A stretch of DNA of 64,000 nt from Atkinsonella hypoxylon (lineage: Eukaryota; Ascomycota; Sordariomycetes; Hypocreales; Clavicipitaceae), in contig JFHB01000003.1 of NCBI GenBank assembly GCA_000729835.1, positions 248,001 through 312,000 on the forward strand, read 5' to 3'. The notes under the pieces are model-generated. The model searched no databases. It had not been told where the DNA came from and was given only the letters and a program-made list of their open reading frames with translations. A program made the translations under genes and the position numbers. This document shows, in pieces, positions 1 to 11,631 of this stretch (positions are counted from its first letter, which is position 1; each line of letters begins with the position of its first letter).

Positions 1-226
1 GGTCTTGATGATCATGCCAACCGCATCTCCAAGGCTATCTATGCCGTTATTGCAGAGGGGTAAGTAACGTTGTTCTTGTACCTCTAGTGTCTCCTGTCCC
101 TATAGTAACTATCAGGATTTCTTATACTGACGACTTAACAGCAAGGTCCGCACCCGCGACATGGGTGGTGTTTCAACAACCCACGAATTCACCAGGGCTA
201 TTCTCGACAAGATGGAGACCATCTAA
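1..226 (+). CDS. NAD-dependent isocitrate dehydrogenase subunit, C-terminal end (partial)
   Basis: Only the last two exons are in the window: 1-59 and 142-226, with a GTAAGT...ACAG intron at 60-141 and a TAA stop at 224-226. The reading frame gives a C-terminus with the motifs HANRISKAIY, then KVRTRDMGG, then STTHEFTRAI. This arrangement is typical of mitochondrial NAD-IDH subunits, which oxidise isocitrate to 2-oxoglutarate in the TCA cycle as a hetero-octamer of IDH1-like and IDH2-like chains. The 5' part lies off the left edge. The visible piece is too short to say whether this is the regulatory or the catalytic subunit. Isopropylmalate dehydrogenase is a related family but does not end this way. 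Confidence 0.85.
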
Positions 227-1246
227 ACACGAGTGTGGCTGAAGATGAATCGCGGTAGCAGATTACGAGAACAACGCCGAGCAATTGCGCTACAAACACA
301 ACCAACTTTTTAACAACATGAGAGATTGACGGAATTTGAATGATAAATTGGTGGGCAGGATGATTTGATACCTCGAGATTAGAGTCTAGGCGACGAGGGA
401 AGAACCTGGTGATTCGGAGAGAACCGGATTCAGGCAGTACCTGGGCGGCAACGTCCTTGGTTTGCCTCGGGGGACGCTGGAAGACAATGATGCGAAGCCC
501 GGTGTAATGTATAGCATGGCCTTGCAAACCTAGCAATTTTTTTCCTTTTTTTTTTTGGGTTTCCCCCCCCTTTTTTGGATGCATAGAAATCGCTGTTATG
601 AGATTGGTGCTGTCGATGTGATGAGATGGTCTTGGCCTTTGTCAATGTGATTGTGTCTACAAGGACCATGGATATAGCAGAAGGCATCAGATTATGCTTG
701 ACAGCTGGTTCGATACTTGCGATCAAGCGCAATTGGCATCACTTGGGTCGAATTCTCACTCCAATCTTGCAATACGCTTCCCCTGCTGATGCACCGCCAG
801 CTTGCCGCGCTCACAGACGAACCAGGCCAAAGATTGCCAGTAGATTGGCATGTATCTATATAATAGGTACATAGCAGCTAGCAAATTGAGCACTCACACC
901 CAAGCATTTTACACTCACCCGAATTCTCTACTCTAGCTCCATCCGTACCGTTCACCCCCGCCCCATCAATCCATGACTTCATCGCCCACGCCCATCCACT
1001 CCACGTCTTACCAAAAACGCAGTCCAAAGTCAGCCCTGTCGTGCAACGAAGAACCCCTCTCTACCTCGGGCACACGGAAACCTCGTCTGACCGAGCGTAC
1101 CACACCCCGCGGGCTCCTACGGCGATATATAATACCTTTTTTTTTTCCCGTGCTGTCCGTATCCAGACGCCTTGAATTTTCATGGCTTAGTCTACACCCA
1201 CGAACCGGATTTGCGTTTTCAGAAATCGAGTTTAGAAATCACGCTT
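227..1246. other. Intergenic region, IDH 3' side to GFA-family gene
   Basis: No supported gene. Short T/C runs lie near 540-575 and 1138-1147. Small open frames on both strands here have no recognisable domain. The last few hundred bases are presumably the promoter and leader of the GFA-family gene starting at 1247. Confidence 0.6.
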
Positions 1247-2194
1247 ATGGCAACTTTGGGAAAGTGTCTTTGTGGGGAGGTCGAGGTTGAGTATACTGGT
1301 TCGTGATTTTTTTTTTTTCTTTTTTTCTCTATATTGCTGCTCTGGTGTTTTTATTTTGTTTCCTGATGTCTATTCCGTTTCGTATTTTGTATGACTCCCT
1401 TTTGGCGGTGTTCTGGTTCCTCGCTTGCTTGTCCTGGGCACTTTTGTTTGTCGAGATGTGTTTTGTTCTTGATGTGCTTTTTTTTTTTTTTTTTTTTTTC
1501 ATGGATCCATGTCCTTAGCTGCTTCTCGCTGTTTTGGAGGTCCAGCTGACGCTTGCTGTTCAGGCGAGCCTGTTGCTACGGCGCTGTGTCATTGCATCGA
1601 CTGCCAAAAGGTATGTTTCCGCATCAACTGAACAGACACATTACCGGCGCGCTAGACAAAGGCGAAAGTCTGACTTATCCAGTGGACCGGCAGCGCGTAT
1701 TCCTCTAATGCCGTCGTCCCGCGGAGTGCGTTCAAGGTGACAAAAGGTACGCATCTAGTCATGCCCTTCTGAGTCTGTCCTATCCTCATATGTTTTCCCT
1801 TTACCCTCAACTCCGTTCTCCATGATGCGATATGCCGCGGGAAAATCGACAGAAAGCCCCATTCCATCACGGCTGAATTTGGTTCTTTTATTTTTATTTT
1901 TATTTCTATTTTTGTCATGACCATTGCTGATTTCTTCGCATAGGTTCCCCAAAGTCATGGGATGCCACCGGCGCATCGGGCAAAATCAACAAGCACTTCT
2001 TCTGCGGAACATGCGGCTCCGGCTTGTACACTGCTCTTGAGATCATGCCCAATATGTACTGCGTGAAAGCTGGCATCCTGGAGGGAGGGACCGCGAGCTT
2101 GGGAAACAAGATTGGAGTTGAGTTCTACACCAAGGATCGGGTTGGGTACTTGAAGGACGTGGATGGGGCGAAGCAGGAGCCTTTATTCGGATGA
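1247..2194 (+). CDS. GFA / CENP-V family zinc-binding protein
   Basis: Four exons: 1247-1298, 1564-1610, 1683-1746 and 1944-2194, giving 137 residues. The spliced protein begins MATLGKCLCGEVEVEYTG and continues with the zinc-ligand motif CHCIDCQK (about residues 27-34), WTGSAYSSN, and the second cysteine pair in FFCGTCGSGLY. That is the glutathione-dependent formaldehyde-activating (GFA)/CENP-V fold, a small beta-rich zinc protein. Length is normal for the family. Fungal members are numerous and mostly of unknown substrate, so a formaldehyde or glutathione role is not implied. The first intron (265 bp) contains a T22 run at 1478-1499. The ATG fits the CLCGEV start usual in this family. No neighbour suggests a pathway. 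Confidence 0.88.
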
Positions 2195-3061
2195 GAAAAG
2201 CAGCGCGGCTCGCGTGGTCATAGTGAGCATTTGTGTATGGAATAGACGGGTGGTTTTGTAGGAGCATGAGTTGCAGTGGATGCCATCGGTGGCATTTGGA
2301 AAAGGCGCTTGTTGAGTGGCTCGACTTTTATGATACATATAATAGTTATACCAAGGTTTATTCTCTGCGGCGAATTCGGCGGATATTGTTCCTCTTACCG
2401 GACACGTTATTTAAGTGCCAGGTGGTTCCGGAGACGAAGACACAGCTAGCCACTGCCTGAAAATAATTCCGGGTCATAAGTCGAATAGACCAGATGAGAT
2501 CGTTCAGTTACTTCACCTGGCATATTCCGTATACACAGTGAGATGCATGAGCAGGCTTTAATTCTACATGTACTCAGTACGGAGTAAGTGTTCATATCGG
2601 AACATCTACACCTATAAAAGCGACCACAGCACACAGCTGCATCGTGTTCCATGCCTGTCACGCCGTTGTGAAAAGAGTGGTCGGCATTTTCCACTGAATT
2701 TCCTCATGCAAGTTTTATTTTTGGCCTACTTGCTTGGACCAGGTTCAATTGAGATTATGATTCATAAGTCGTAAAAACTGATAAGCTTTAATTGGCTGGA
2801 TTTAAAGCTCTGACTTTCTAGACACCCTTAAACCAATTAGAGGTCTTCTACATCCTAATCCTAATTAGGCGACTCAGAGCCTTGACCCTTGACCCACTCC
2901 GAAAAGTGCATGGCGGGGTGACTTACGGAATATTAGTCGCTTTTCTGCCCCTCCGTCTTCGCTGTATTCCGTAGCCTGTGTGTGACTCGCAATCCGACTA
3001 CGAATGAATTCTGCGCATAGAGCAGCCTTATACAATTCCCTCTACGACTGCGACGACCAAT
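2195..3061. other. Intergenic region upstream of lysyl-tRNA synthetase
   Basis: No supported gene. It contains four copies of the dispersed 9-mer TACGGARTA (2523-2531 reverse, 2578-2586, 2924-2932, 2965-2973 reverse). A TGACTC element lies at 2983-2988, about 75 bp before the lysyl-tRNA synthetase ATG. That hexamer matches the core of the CPC1/Gcn4 binding site, which commonly controls aminoacyl-tRNA synthetase genes in fungi. Confidence 0.6.
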
Positions 3062-5332
3062 ATGGCGGACAACCCAGCTCCTTCTGGTGAGCCCGCCGTG
3101 GCAGATGTCGCCGCGGCCGCTGCCAAGCTTCATCTCGACGAAGTCACGGGCGAAATGATCTCAAAGACCGAACTCAAGAAGCGTCAGAAGCAACGTGAGA
3201 AGGAGGCTGCCAAGGAGAAGAAGGCTGCCACAAATCCTAAGCCTCAGGCTTCCAGCAACAAGAGCGCAGAGGCTGCCGAAAAAGAACTCACTCCTAATCA
3301 GGTGAATATCTCGTTTATGAACATGCCGAATTTTTAGCTTCAACAACGGTCGATGATCTAACATCCGCCCTTCTCTTTAGTATTTCGAAATACGATCGCG
3401 AACCGTCAATGAACTTCATGCGCAGGGCAAGGCTTACCCTCACAAGGTATTTCGTGACCAGTTTGAGGCGATTCAAGGACGTACGAAGTCTGACTGGCTT
3501 GTAGTACCATGTTACCTACGACATTCGCAAGTTCGAGCAGGAATTTAAGCACCTGAAGAATGGCGAATGCGACAAGTCTCAGATGATCCAGCTGGCTGGA
3601 AGAGTCTACGTTCGTCGGTCTTCTGGATCTAAGCTCTTCTTCTACGATATTCGATCTGATGTATGACCGCACCGCGCTTTCCGTCTTTCCCCCTTCAGCC
3701 AATCGTTTACTTATAATTCCTAGGGCGTCAGACTGCAAGTTCTTGCACAAGCCGACAACTTAGACGATAGGGCCCCTAGCTTTGAGGAACAGCATATCAA
3801 CCTCCGAAGAGGCGATATCATCGGTAGGTTCCGGCTAGTTTCCTGACATCTATTCAGACTTTATTGACACCTTTTGACAGGAATTCGCGGTTTCCCCACG
3901 CGTACCAATCCCAAGAACAAGCAGGGTACTGGTGACTTTTCTGGTGAGCTGTCTATCGCTGCTGTTGAAGTCACTCTCCTGGCACCATGCCTACACCAGG
4001 TAAAGTTTGCAATTTGTCAGACACCTTCCCAGTACAGACCTGCTGACGAGAACGTTTAGATCCCCGACGACCACTATGGCTTCAAGAACCCCGAAACTCG
4101 TTTCCGTCAGCGATATCTCGATCTCATGATGAATGAGAAGTCAAGACAAATTTTCGTCACGCGTGCAAAGGTCGACTCCTACATCCGTCGTTGGTTCGAC
4201 GATCGTGACTTCATTTCAGTGCAGACCCCCATGCTTAATCCTATTGCTGGCGGTGCTACTGCCAAGCCCTTCATCACTCACCACAATGAGCTGAACATGG
4301 ACATGTACTTGCGCATAGCCCCTGAATTATACTTGAAGATGCTTGTTGTGGGTGGTCTGAACCGAGTATATGAAATGGGACGACAGTTCCGGAACGAGGG
4401 CATGGATCTCACTCATAACCCAGGTGTGTCCCCATTGAGATTTATATGGGCTGAAAGAAGAAACGTCTAACTTTACGTGCTAGAATTCACCACTCTGGAG
4501 TTCTATATGGCATATGCCGACGTTTACGACCTCATGCACATGACCGAGGAGCTCGTCAGTGGCTTAGTCAAGCATATCCACGGCTCATACAAGACTGTAT
4601 ATCACACCATCAAGGGCGAGGAGATCAACATCAACTGGGCATCTCCTTGGCGCAAGATTGAAATGATACCCGCCTTGGAGGAGGCTGTTGGAGAAAAGTT
4701 TCCTCCCGCTGATACTCTGCACACCATGGACGCCAACCAGTTCTTCAAGAGAGTCCTTGCTAAGACTGGTGTTGAGTGCAGCCCCCCTCTCACCAACGCC
4801 CGCATGCTGGATGCTCTCGTCGGCGAATTCCTCGAGTCTCAATGCGTATGTGTTCCTGATGATCAGGTGACGCATGATGAACATGGCATAGTTAATCTAT
4901 TTTGCAGATCAACCCTACCTTCATCATTGGCCACCCCAAGATGATGTCTCCTCTTGCCAAGGACTCCCGCACCACCCCAGGCTTGTGTGAAAGATTCGAG
5001 GTTTTTGTATGCACCAAGGAAATTGCCAATGCGTGAGTATTTCATTACAAATAAAGCACTAATTTACAGTGCATATCACTAACGCTCGGGACAGTTACAC
5101 CGAGTTGAACGTTGCCACGGAACAGAGACTTCGATTCGAAGAGCAAGCTGCCCAGAAGTCCCAGGGTGATGACGAAGCACAGATGGCTGATGAGACCTTC
5201 TGCCAGGCTCTCGAGCATGCTCTGCCTCCTACCGGTGGTTGGGGCATGGGAGTTGACCGTATGATGATGTTTTTGACTGACAACTACAGCATTCGTGAGG
5301 TTCTAGCCTTCCCTACCATGAAGCCCGAGTAG
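3062..5332 (+). CDS. KRS1: Lysyl-tRNA synthetase, cytosolic, class II
   Basis: Nine exons can be joined in frame: 3062-3301, 3381-3446, 3505-3660, 3724-3823, 3881-3999, 4060-4423, 4484-4845, 4908-5032 and 5095-5332, for 589 residues, the usual eukaryotic length. It charges tRNA-Lys with lysine in the cytosol. A lysine-rich helix at about residues 35-70 is the eukaryotic tRNA-binding extension. An OB-fold anticodon domain follows (LAGRVYVRRSSGSKL). Motif 1 is at FRQRYLDLMMN, motif 2 at RNEGMDLTHNPEFTTLEFY (split by the 4424-4483 intron) and motif 3 at GVDRMMMFLTDN. There is no mitochondrial presequence, so this is most likely the cytosolic enzyme. In many fungi one gene serves both compartments through alternative starts, but I see no upstream in-frame start. 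Confidence 0.96.
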
Positions 5333-5637
5333 GCTGAATAGAGACAGCAGGGACGCAAGGGAGACGCAAGGAAGACGCATCGGTAGAGAGCGGTTGAAAG
5401 TTGTAGAATTGCGGCCATATAAAAAAGTTTTGCATCATGTGTAGCTTAGACGTCGTCTCATGGCTTGAGGCAGTAAATTGCTTGGGTATCAATTTGAAAT
5501 ATCTGATACCTAGTGAAAAAATTCGTTCATCATGAAGTCAAAATAATAAATTTTCCTAACCCATTGATCAAACGCCACGCAATGCCCATCAAACATCAGA
5601 TGAAACAAGAAAAAGGGACGCGCACAAGAACCATCTG
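5333..5637. other. Convergent 3' intergenic region
   Basis: About 300 bp between the stops of the lysyl-tRNA synthetase (+) and BUD23 (-) genes. It holds both 3' UTRs; an A/T-rich stretch near 5500-5560 is the likely termination zone. Nothing else seen. Confidence 0.6.
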
Positions 5638-6542
5638 CTAAAAAGCGACACGCCGCTTCCTGCCCGTGTATTTGGACGTAGCCTTGACCACTTTACCCTT
5701 TCTCTCCTGTTGCTCCTTCTTCTTGATAATCCACGCTTTGGTGCCCTTCTTCAAGGGCCCATTGTTCGCCTTGAGCTTCTTGCGTGCATCCAAGATATCG
5801 ACATCATCCATGCCAGCCACAACGCCAGTGATATCGGATGAGGCGCCAGACACAGCAGTCTTTCCCACCGTCAGGACAAGGTACAGCTTGACGTTTTTGG
5901 TGCCAGGATCGTCTTCGAGGAGACCCGCGCCGAAGCCAGCCTTCACGGCGGCCTGTGTGATCATGTTGCGCTGTACATCATTCTTGGGGTAGAACTGGCA
6001 CACGGCACGACCGCCTCGTTTTAACGAAGCGTACAAGCCGTTGAAAAAGCGAGTGAGACGCCCTGTAGGAGAGGTGTCGCTGCTTTCTGCGCTGCAGAGC
6101 CACTGAATAGCGGAGATGCTGATTGCTGCGTCGAAGCTGCCCGCTCGGAAGGGCACGCCCTGTCCTATATCGGCGAGGAGCAAGTCTCCCTCGACGTCGC
6201 GCTGCAGAGCTACGTCAAGCATGGAAGGGGACACGTCCATGCCGATCCAGGTGTGCGGTCCGCCGTCTTCGGGGTCCACGGCGGAGAGGATCTCGCCCGA
6301 GAGACCGCTGCCGCAGCCGATGTCGAGGATTAGAGACGGCGATTTGAGGTCGAGAAGCTCGAGGGCACGACGAGTCATGGAGGCTTGGATGTTGAGAATG
6401 CGGGAATTTGTGGTGTATTTGCGGGCTTCGGTGTCATCATAGTGCACGTCGGCAGCGCTGCGAAGATGGTGGTATGTGTTAGTCTGGAGGGGGAAGCCGG
6501 TGAGATGGTGGGAGCGTACAGGGTATCCTCGGGACGAGACAT
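5638..6542 (-). CDS. BUD23: 18S rRNA (guanine-N7) methyltransferase, Bud23/WBSCR22 family
   Basis: Two exons, 6542-6520 and 6457-5638, with a 62-bp intron, giving 280 residues. The start is fixed by the conserved MSRPEDTLA opening, which is only complete after splicing. The Rossmann methyltransferase core shows motif I at ILDIGCGSGLSG, then WIGMDVSPSML, LLADIGQGVPF and FDAAISISAIQWLC. A basic C-terminal tail ends GRKRRVAF, as in Bud23, which methylates a guanosine in the 18S rRNA P-site region during 40S maturation with Trm112 as partner. Length matches yeast Bud23. It is divergent from the SVP26 homologue, sharing a 428-bp spacer. Confidence 0.95.
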
Positions 6543-6970
6543 GCTGGGCTAGATTGGCGGTCTGATTAAGGAAGAAATTGGGCTTGTTCGGACAGCGTTC
6601 TTGTCTGGTTTCAAGCTGGGCAGGATTGGATGAGGCTGGTTTCGCGATGAGATCCGTTGCGCATCTACCACCTTATTTTTGCCTTTCGTGGATTCGGCTA
6701 TCGATAAGCTTGCGTGGCGGGGCAAGCCGGGAACAGTCGTTATCAGCAGAGCAGAGCAGTGACTTGGCCACATGGGTACCTACTAGGTACGGAGTACATA
6801 GGCCCCTGAACGTGTCCTTTGCTCACTCGATCCCTCAATCCCTCTCTCGCACTCACGTCCTGACCTCTGTCCCTATTTCTCATCGCCCATCATTTCACTT
6901 CTTCTCCGCTTGCCCCCCTTGATTCACTCCGTTGAAGAGATTTCTCTGACAGTCATTCAGCAAGTCAAGC
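6543..6970. promoter_or_regulatory. Divergent promoter region BUD23 / SVP26
   Basis: 428 bp between two divergent starts. It carries TACGGAGTA at 6788-6796, overlapping a TACC/GGTA element (TACCTACTAGGTAC around 6777-6790). A CT-rich leader at about 6820-6920 runs into the SVP26 start, typical of fungal 5' UTRs. No gene seen. Confidence 0.5.
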
Positions 6971-7678
6971 ATGTGGATTCTTCCTTTGGTCGGCTATGCC
7001 GGAGCCATCATCGGCTTCTGCTTTCTTACCTTGTCCATCGCCTCTGGGCTATACTACCTCTCTGAGCTGGTGGAAGAGCACACTGTTGTCGCGAAACGTC
7101 TGCTCACTCGTCTCATATATACCATTATCGCAATGCAGACCATTCTATGGCTGGTAGATGGCCTCCCTTTCGGCGCGACCCTCTTGGGCATTTTTTCTCA
7201 TGTCGTGTACCTTGCGAACATGCGCAGATTCCCATTGGTGAAGCTGTCTGATCCCTTGTTTCTATTATCATGTAGTAAGTTCTCGGCGCTCGACAGAAGG
7301 ACCCTGTTACTCTGTGCTTTTGTACTGGAATGCTGATGAGCGGAGCTAGCCCTCGTCCTAGTTGATCACTACGTGTGGTTCCGTCACTTCTCCGACGCCC
7401 AGGCGCTTGCGTACCAACGATCTTCCTACTACGACCAGGTCGACGTCCCGAGCTTTTCCATGATTGCTTCCTACTTTGGCCTGTGCGTGTGGCTCGTTCC
7501 ATTTGCGCTGTTCGTCAGTCTGTCTGCCGGCGACAATGTGTTGCCCACGATGGGGACTGAACCAGTGCGTGGCGCGGACGGGAAGGGGAAGCCCCAGGGC
7601 ATGGTGAAGGCTTTGGTCGACTATGTACGCGGTACGATTGGTGAGATTGCTGGCTCGAGCAATCTTGAAAGGCGATGA
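6971..7678 (+). CDS. SVP26: ER-Golgi cargo receptor, Svp26/TEX261 family
   Basis: Two exons, 6971-7274 and 7350-7678, giving 210 residues. The N-terminus has two closely spaced hydrophobic segments (LPLVGYAGAIIGFCFLTLSI, about residues 4-24, then LIYTIIAMQTILWLVDGLPF). LLGIFSHVVYLANMRRFP follows, then LVLVDHYVWFRHF after the intron, and a last hydrophobic segment near FGLCVWLVPFALFVSLSAG. This order is that of Svp26/TEX261, a multipass adaptor that loads type II membrane glycosyltransferases into COPII vesicles. The C-terminal tail is short and hydrophilic. Length is close to yeast Svp26. Function is inferred from family. Confidence 0.92.
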
Positions 7679-8813
7679 AGAATGACGGGAAAGGGGCTTG
7701 GGAAAGCCCAGTATTACAAGAGAAGTGCCGAGCTAGTCACGATTCTGCTGAGGCGACATGATGACAAGCTCTACTGAGTAATGGTGGCCGAGGCGTCATT
7801 TACACGTCGGTAAGTTTTGAAAAATGGGCATATTATGCTACCCTCTTCGAAGTACACAGCCCCAAGTGATGAGACAAACCCTTTTAGTTGTACTTGACAA
7901 GAACTCCTTGCATGATGGTCCATGTATAGTCATAGTTACCCTGATCTGCTGCTTTATTCGCCTCCTTTTTCCTTCGAATGTGTTGCGCACTGGCTGACTC
8001 GGTGCATTAGGCGGACAACGCAGGACACCCAGTACAAGCACTCGCGCATGAATCACTAGCAAATAAGGCAATCCCTTGCGGGCTACGCTGTTCAGCACAC
8101 TGAAGCTCCGTGGGGACGCAACTATCCGTGGGAAGCCAGGCTTCATTACCTGATCGAATGGATTAAATCTCAACACTGTTGCTTACGTGCAGCTAAGCCC
8201 TCAGTGCGCTTGGGACGTGGCTAAATGAAGCACAAAGGATGTGGATTCGAACGGCAGAATATATACCTAGGCGCTACAAGACCGCTTCAAGCTAGTCCAC
8301 AGCCAGGAGGTGATTCGCATCCAATGTATATAACTGATGCATAGTCACCACTCTTGCTCGTAACAGCACGAGCATGCCGTCGCTCTAAGAAGGTCATCGA
8401 AGTCACCCATTCATGTTCCTCAGTCCTACCGAACGTCACCAAGTAGCTCTCTACCTTGCCCCATCCACACAAGATATATCCATTGATTTCGCATCTCTTA
8501 GATCCTGGTCGAGAACATGACAAGCACATTAGATTCATCACTTGCACAACGGTCAAAGTCCATAATGGTGATGATACTACTGATGCTTGTCATTTGCTGC
8601 TCGTCATAATGGTACTGTATTAACGTGCTCAAGGTACTTTCTATTTCAGTCCCAGCATCATCTCCGTCGTGAAAGGGAATCACGAGCTTAGCAGCCTGTA
8701 CTCCCTCCACACAATCGCTTCCTGTGCACGCTTGTTCATCTTGTTCTCCTCTCACAACAAATTCACCCTCGACCGTATCAGGAATCTCCATAGTATTCAT
8801 ACATATACAACTC
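7679..8813. other. Convergent intergenic region SVP26 / DSK2
   Basis: About 1.1 kb between two gene ends. No conserved ORF, RNA gene or notable repeat. A fortuitous tRNA-B-box-like string near 8242-8252 lacks a matching stem and was rejected. Confidence 0.55.
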
Positions 8814-10196
8814 CTAATTGGAACCGCTTAGCAAGTGTTCAATCGCGCCTTGCACGCTACCTCCACTCCTCCGAAGCGCCGCCACGTTCTGTTCAAAGTC
8901 GAAGAAGCCCATGTCGTTCAGCTGGCGCAGTTGTTCAGCGTATCTCTCCTCCGGAGGTCTATTGTCAGGAGGCGACGCAGGGCCATCACCGGCTCCCCCT
9001 CCCAGCATCTGCATCATTTGTTGCATCATTTCGGGTGTCATTCCGAAAGGATTGGTGGCGTTTCCTCCCTGTGGAAAGAGAGCCGCAAATGGATTGGCAG
9101 TATTCTGGTTCTGGGTGCCTGACACACCACCGGCGTCTCCTGTCTGCGCTGCACTCTGGTTATCGCGTGGTTCTGGTCCTTGGGTACCAGTTTGTGTGCT
9201 CCCATTGCCTGCAGGATTTGTTGCAAGGGAAGCAGATGGATTGCCAGCTGTCAAACCTTGCAGAGCCTGGAGAAATGGAGGCATGTTCGCTGCTCCATCA
9301 CCCCCCGCACCTCCCATCATGCCAGGCATCATGAAAGGATTCATCAAAGGAGTCTGCTGTTGATTTGCATTACCACCAGTCGAAGCGTTGCCATTAGCTG
9401 TGGCGTCTGGTGTCGTATCCGTAGCTCCAGGAGCGGGGAACGCTGAGTCTCCCCAACGCATGCTTCGTTGTACACGCATGGCTTGGCTCATCATTTGTGG
9501 ATTTAACATCATCTGTCTCATAAAGGGTGATGTTATGATTTCTCTAGCGTTGGGTATGTTTCGCAGCATGGAATTCGATTCTATCAGCATATTGACGAAA
9601 TCTGGATTGCTCAACGCTTCGTTCATAGATTGCTGGACGTTCGGATCCGACATCATACGCTGGATGCGCTCTTCGTCCATAGGAGGACCCATCTTGACAC
9701 GAAGATGTTAGCAGTCGTCCAGTACCAATGAATCGCTAACGATGAACCAGTGTCAACTTACGCCTCCGTCAGGTCCAAACATATCCATGCCAGGCAGATT
9801 GATTTGATGGCCGGCGTACCGAGCACCAGTCAGACCAGCTAAAGGGTCATTGGGGTTGGTTCCCGCTGAGATGTTCTCGGGGACGGCTCTCTGGGCTGGT
9901 CCAGTGCCTGACGTTTGCTGTGTAGGATTGCTGGCTGCACTCTTGACCATGTGGATGGTGTTGTTGGGCTTGATCTTGTAGGATCCGAGAGTATCGTCGT
10001 TCTTCATGACCCGGCCAGAATAGATCAGCCTCTGACGCTCGATGGGAATGTTCTCAAAGTCCTCGCCTGCAAGCTTGGTCTTCAGTTCTAGAACAGTAGC
10101 TGACTCGGCCATGGTGATGGTATGGTTGCGGTCCGAGGACATCTTCACCTTGAAGGTGATTTGCGGATCAGCACTGGATTCGGTATTATCGGCCAT
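8814..10196 (-). CDS. DSK2: Ubiquilin / Dsk2 ubiquitin-receptor protein
   Basis: Two exons, 10196-9762 and 9692-8814, giving 437 residues. Residues about 12-85 form an N-terminal ubiquitin-like domain (ITFKVKMSSDRNHTI ... GRVMKNDDTLGSYKI). The middle holds methionine-rich STI1-like repeats (MMSDPNVQQSMNEALSNPDF; FMRQMMLNPQMMSQAM) and a low-complexity Q/N/G/P linker. The last 45 residues are a UBA domain (YAEQLRQLNDMGFFDFEQNVAALRRSGGSVQGAIEHLL). Dsk2 carries ubiquitylated substrates to the proteasome by binding the proteasome with the UBL and ubiquitin with the UBA. The MADN start at 10196 is preferred to an upstream in-frame ATG because it directly precedes the UBL. Confidence 0.95.
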
Positions 10197-10695
10197 GGCG
10201 ACGCAGTGGTTGTTTTTACGAAGATGTGTCGTGACTTGTTTGCGCTTGTGCGCCTGTGTGGGGAGGAACAATCGCCTTCCGTAGCAACGATGGCGGGGTG
10301 GGATGAGGGATTCTTCCGAGAAGGGGTCCTAGGGTGAAAGACAGTCCAGCCACGGAAAAACGAAAGCTTAAGGATATACAGAGGTGCCGCTTGTTGGTTG
10401 GAAACAAGGACAGTGTAGGGAATAAGACGGGGAGACAGGACAAAACAGACCAGACGTCGGCAGTTAATAGTGCCGCGGTTGTGTGTCGTAGACTGTCGTA
10501 GACAAGAGCAGTGGCGGATGAGCGAGGATGAGGCAGCGCAGATGCTGACGGTTGAGTCGCTGCGTCCGGTACGGCAGGCGAATGGGATGGAGTTAAGTGG
10601 TCGAAAGAGCCGAAAAGGTAGACCCACAGTTTCTATGTACCAGACCCTACGTATCTAGGTACCTAGGTGCCCTATGTGTGGTTAAGGGAAAAGGG

Positions 10696-10735
<40 letters not shown>

Positions 10736-11631
10736 CACAATACCCTCGCCCGACGGGATAACAGTAGATCTAGGGGACGAATATAACGCCTCTCTATTTT
10801 ATCCAACGACATGACGATGGTACCTAGTACCTAGAACCGAGTGCATGCTCGACGGTGCGGTAAAAACATACATAGTACCTACCTTGGTACCTAGTAGATA
10901 TTGATGTTGCAGACAAAAGCCAAAAGCTAAGCCGTGATAACCACCATGAGCCACCCACCAGGCTGAACAGTGAGCCAGCTGGTGTGTGATTGTTAGGACT
11001 GACCAAACAGCTGGCTGACAGGCGATGGAAATATTGACAGATGGCCCTTGACCGTTCGCGCTTGCCGCAATACAAGTCTTCCATCCTATGGGCCAATAGT
11101 ACACTTTACGTGGTCTGGTCGCGGCTTCCTTCCCTTCACCAGCGACATTGGACAGGTGCCACGCTGGCAGGCGTTAGAGCTCTGACAGGTATCTTGCCTA
11201 TATACGCCAAGCTCTTATAAAATTTATGCAAATTTTATTACCAAGCTTTAGACAACAACGCTATGGTCTGAGCAGTCTTAGAATTATTGATGAAATGAAA
11301 AGTGTCTCCGGATCCGGGTTGGCGCGTGGGGGTACAAGCAAAGCTGGTACTACTGCGTGCGTGGGGCCGGCCGCCGACCACCTGCGACGCCGACCGTCAC
11401 TGCTCTACGCCGTCACCGCATAATACTTTCAGTCAGCATCCCAAGGTCGTGGTTACAAAAAGCGAATTACCGTCGACTAAACTGCGCTGGCTTTAGTGTT
11501 GTACACATCGCAAATTCCTCATGGCCGCATAAAAATCTTGGCTTGTATCCTACCACTATGCATCGTCGTCGTCCTTAACCCTCAGTCAAATTACCCTCAA
11601 TCACCTTTTCAGAAACAAGTACAAAAGCATC
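10197..11631. promoter_or_regulatory. Divergent region DSK2 / NPR2 with A36 tract
   Basis: A 1.4-kb spacer between divergent starts with no supported gene. It has an uninterrupted A36 run (10696-10731) and a cluster of TAGGTACCTA-like palindromes at about 10653-10670, 10818-10832 and 10875-10898. Confidence 0.5.
10696..10731. repeat. Homopolymer A36
   Basis: Thirty-six consecutive A on the + strand, about 500 bp upstream of the DSK2 start. The length may be inexact in the assembly because homopolymers are error-prone. Confidence 0.9.

Noticed and set aside
1303..1518. Phenylalanine/leucine-rich small ORF
   Set aside because: Lies in the T-rich first intron of the GFA-family gene.
8242..8300. 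Possible tRNA on the - strand (GTTCGAATCC B-box-like string)
   Set aside because: The flanking bases do not form a T-stem and no cloverleaf can be drawn.
8669..9363. + strand frames opposite DSK2
   Set aside because: Complement of the low-complexity Dsk2 linker; no motif and no plausible promoter.
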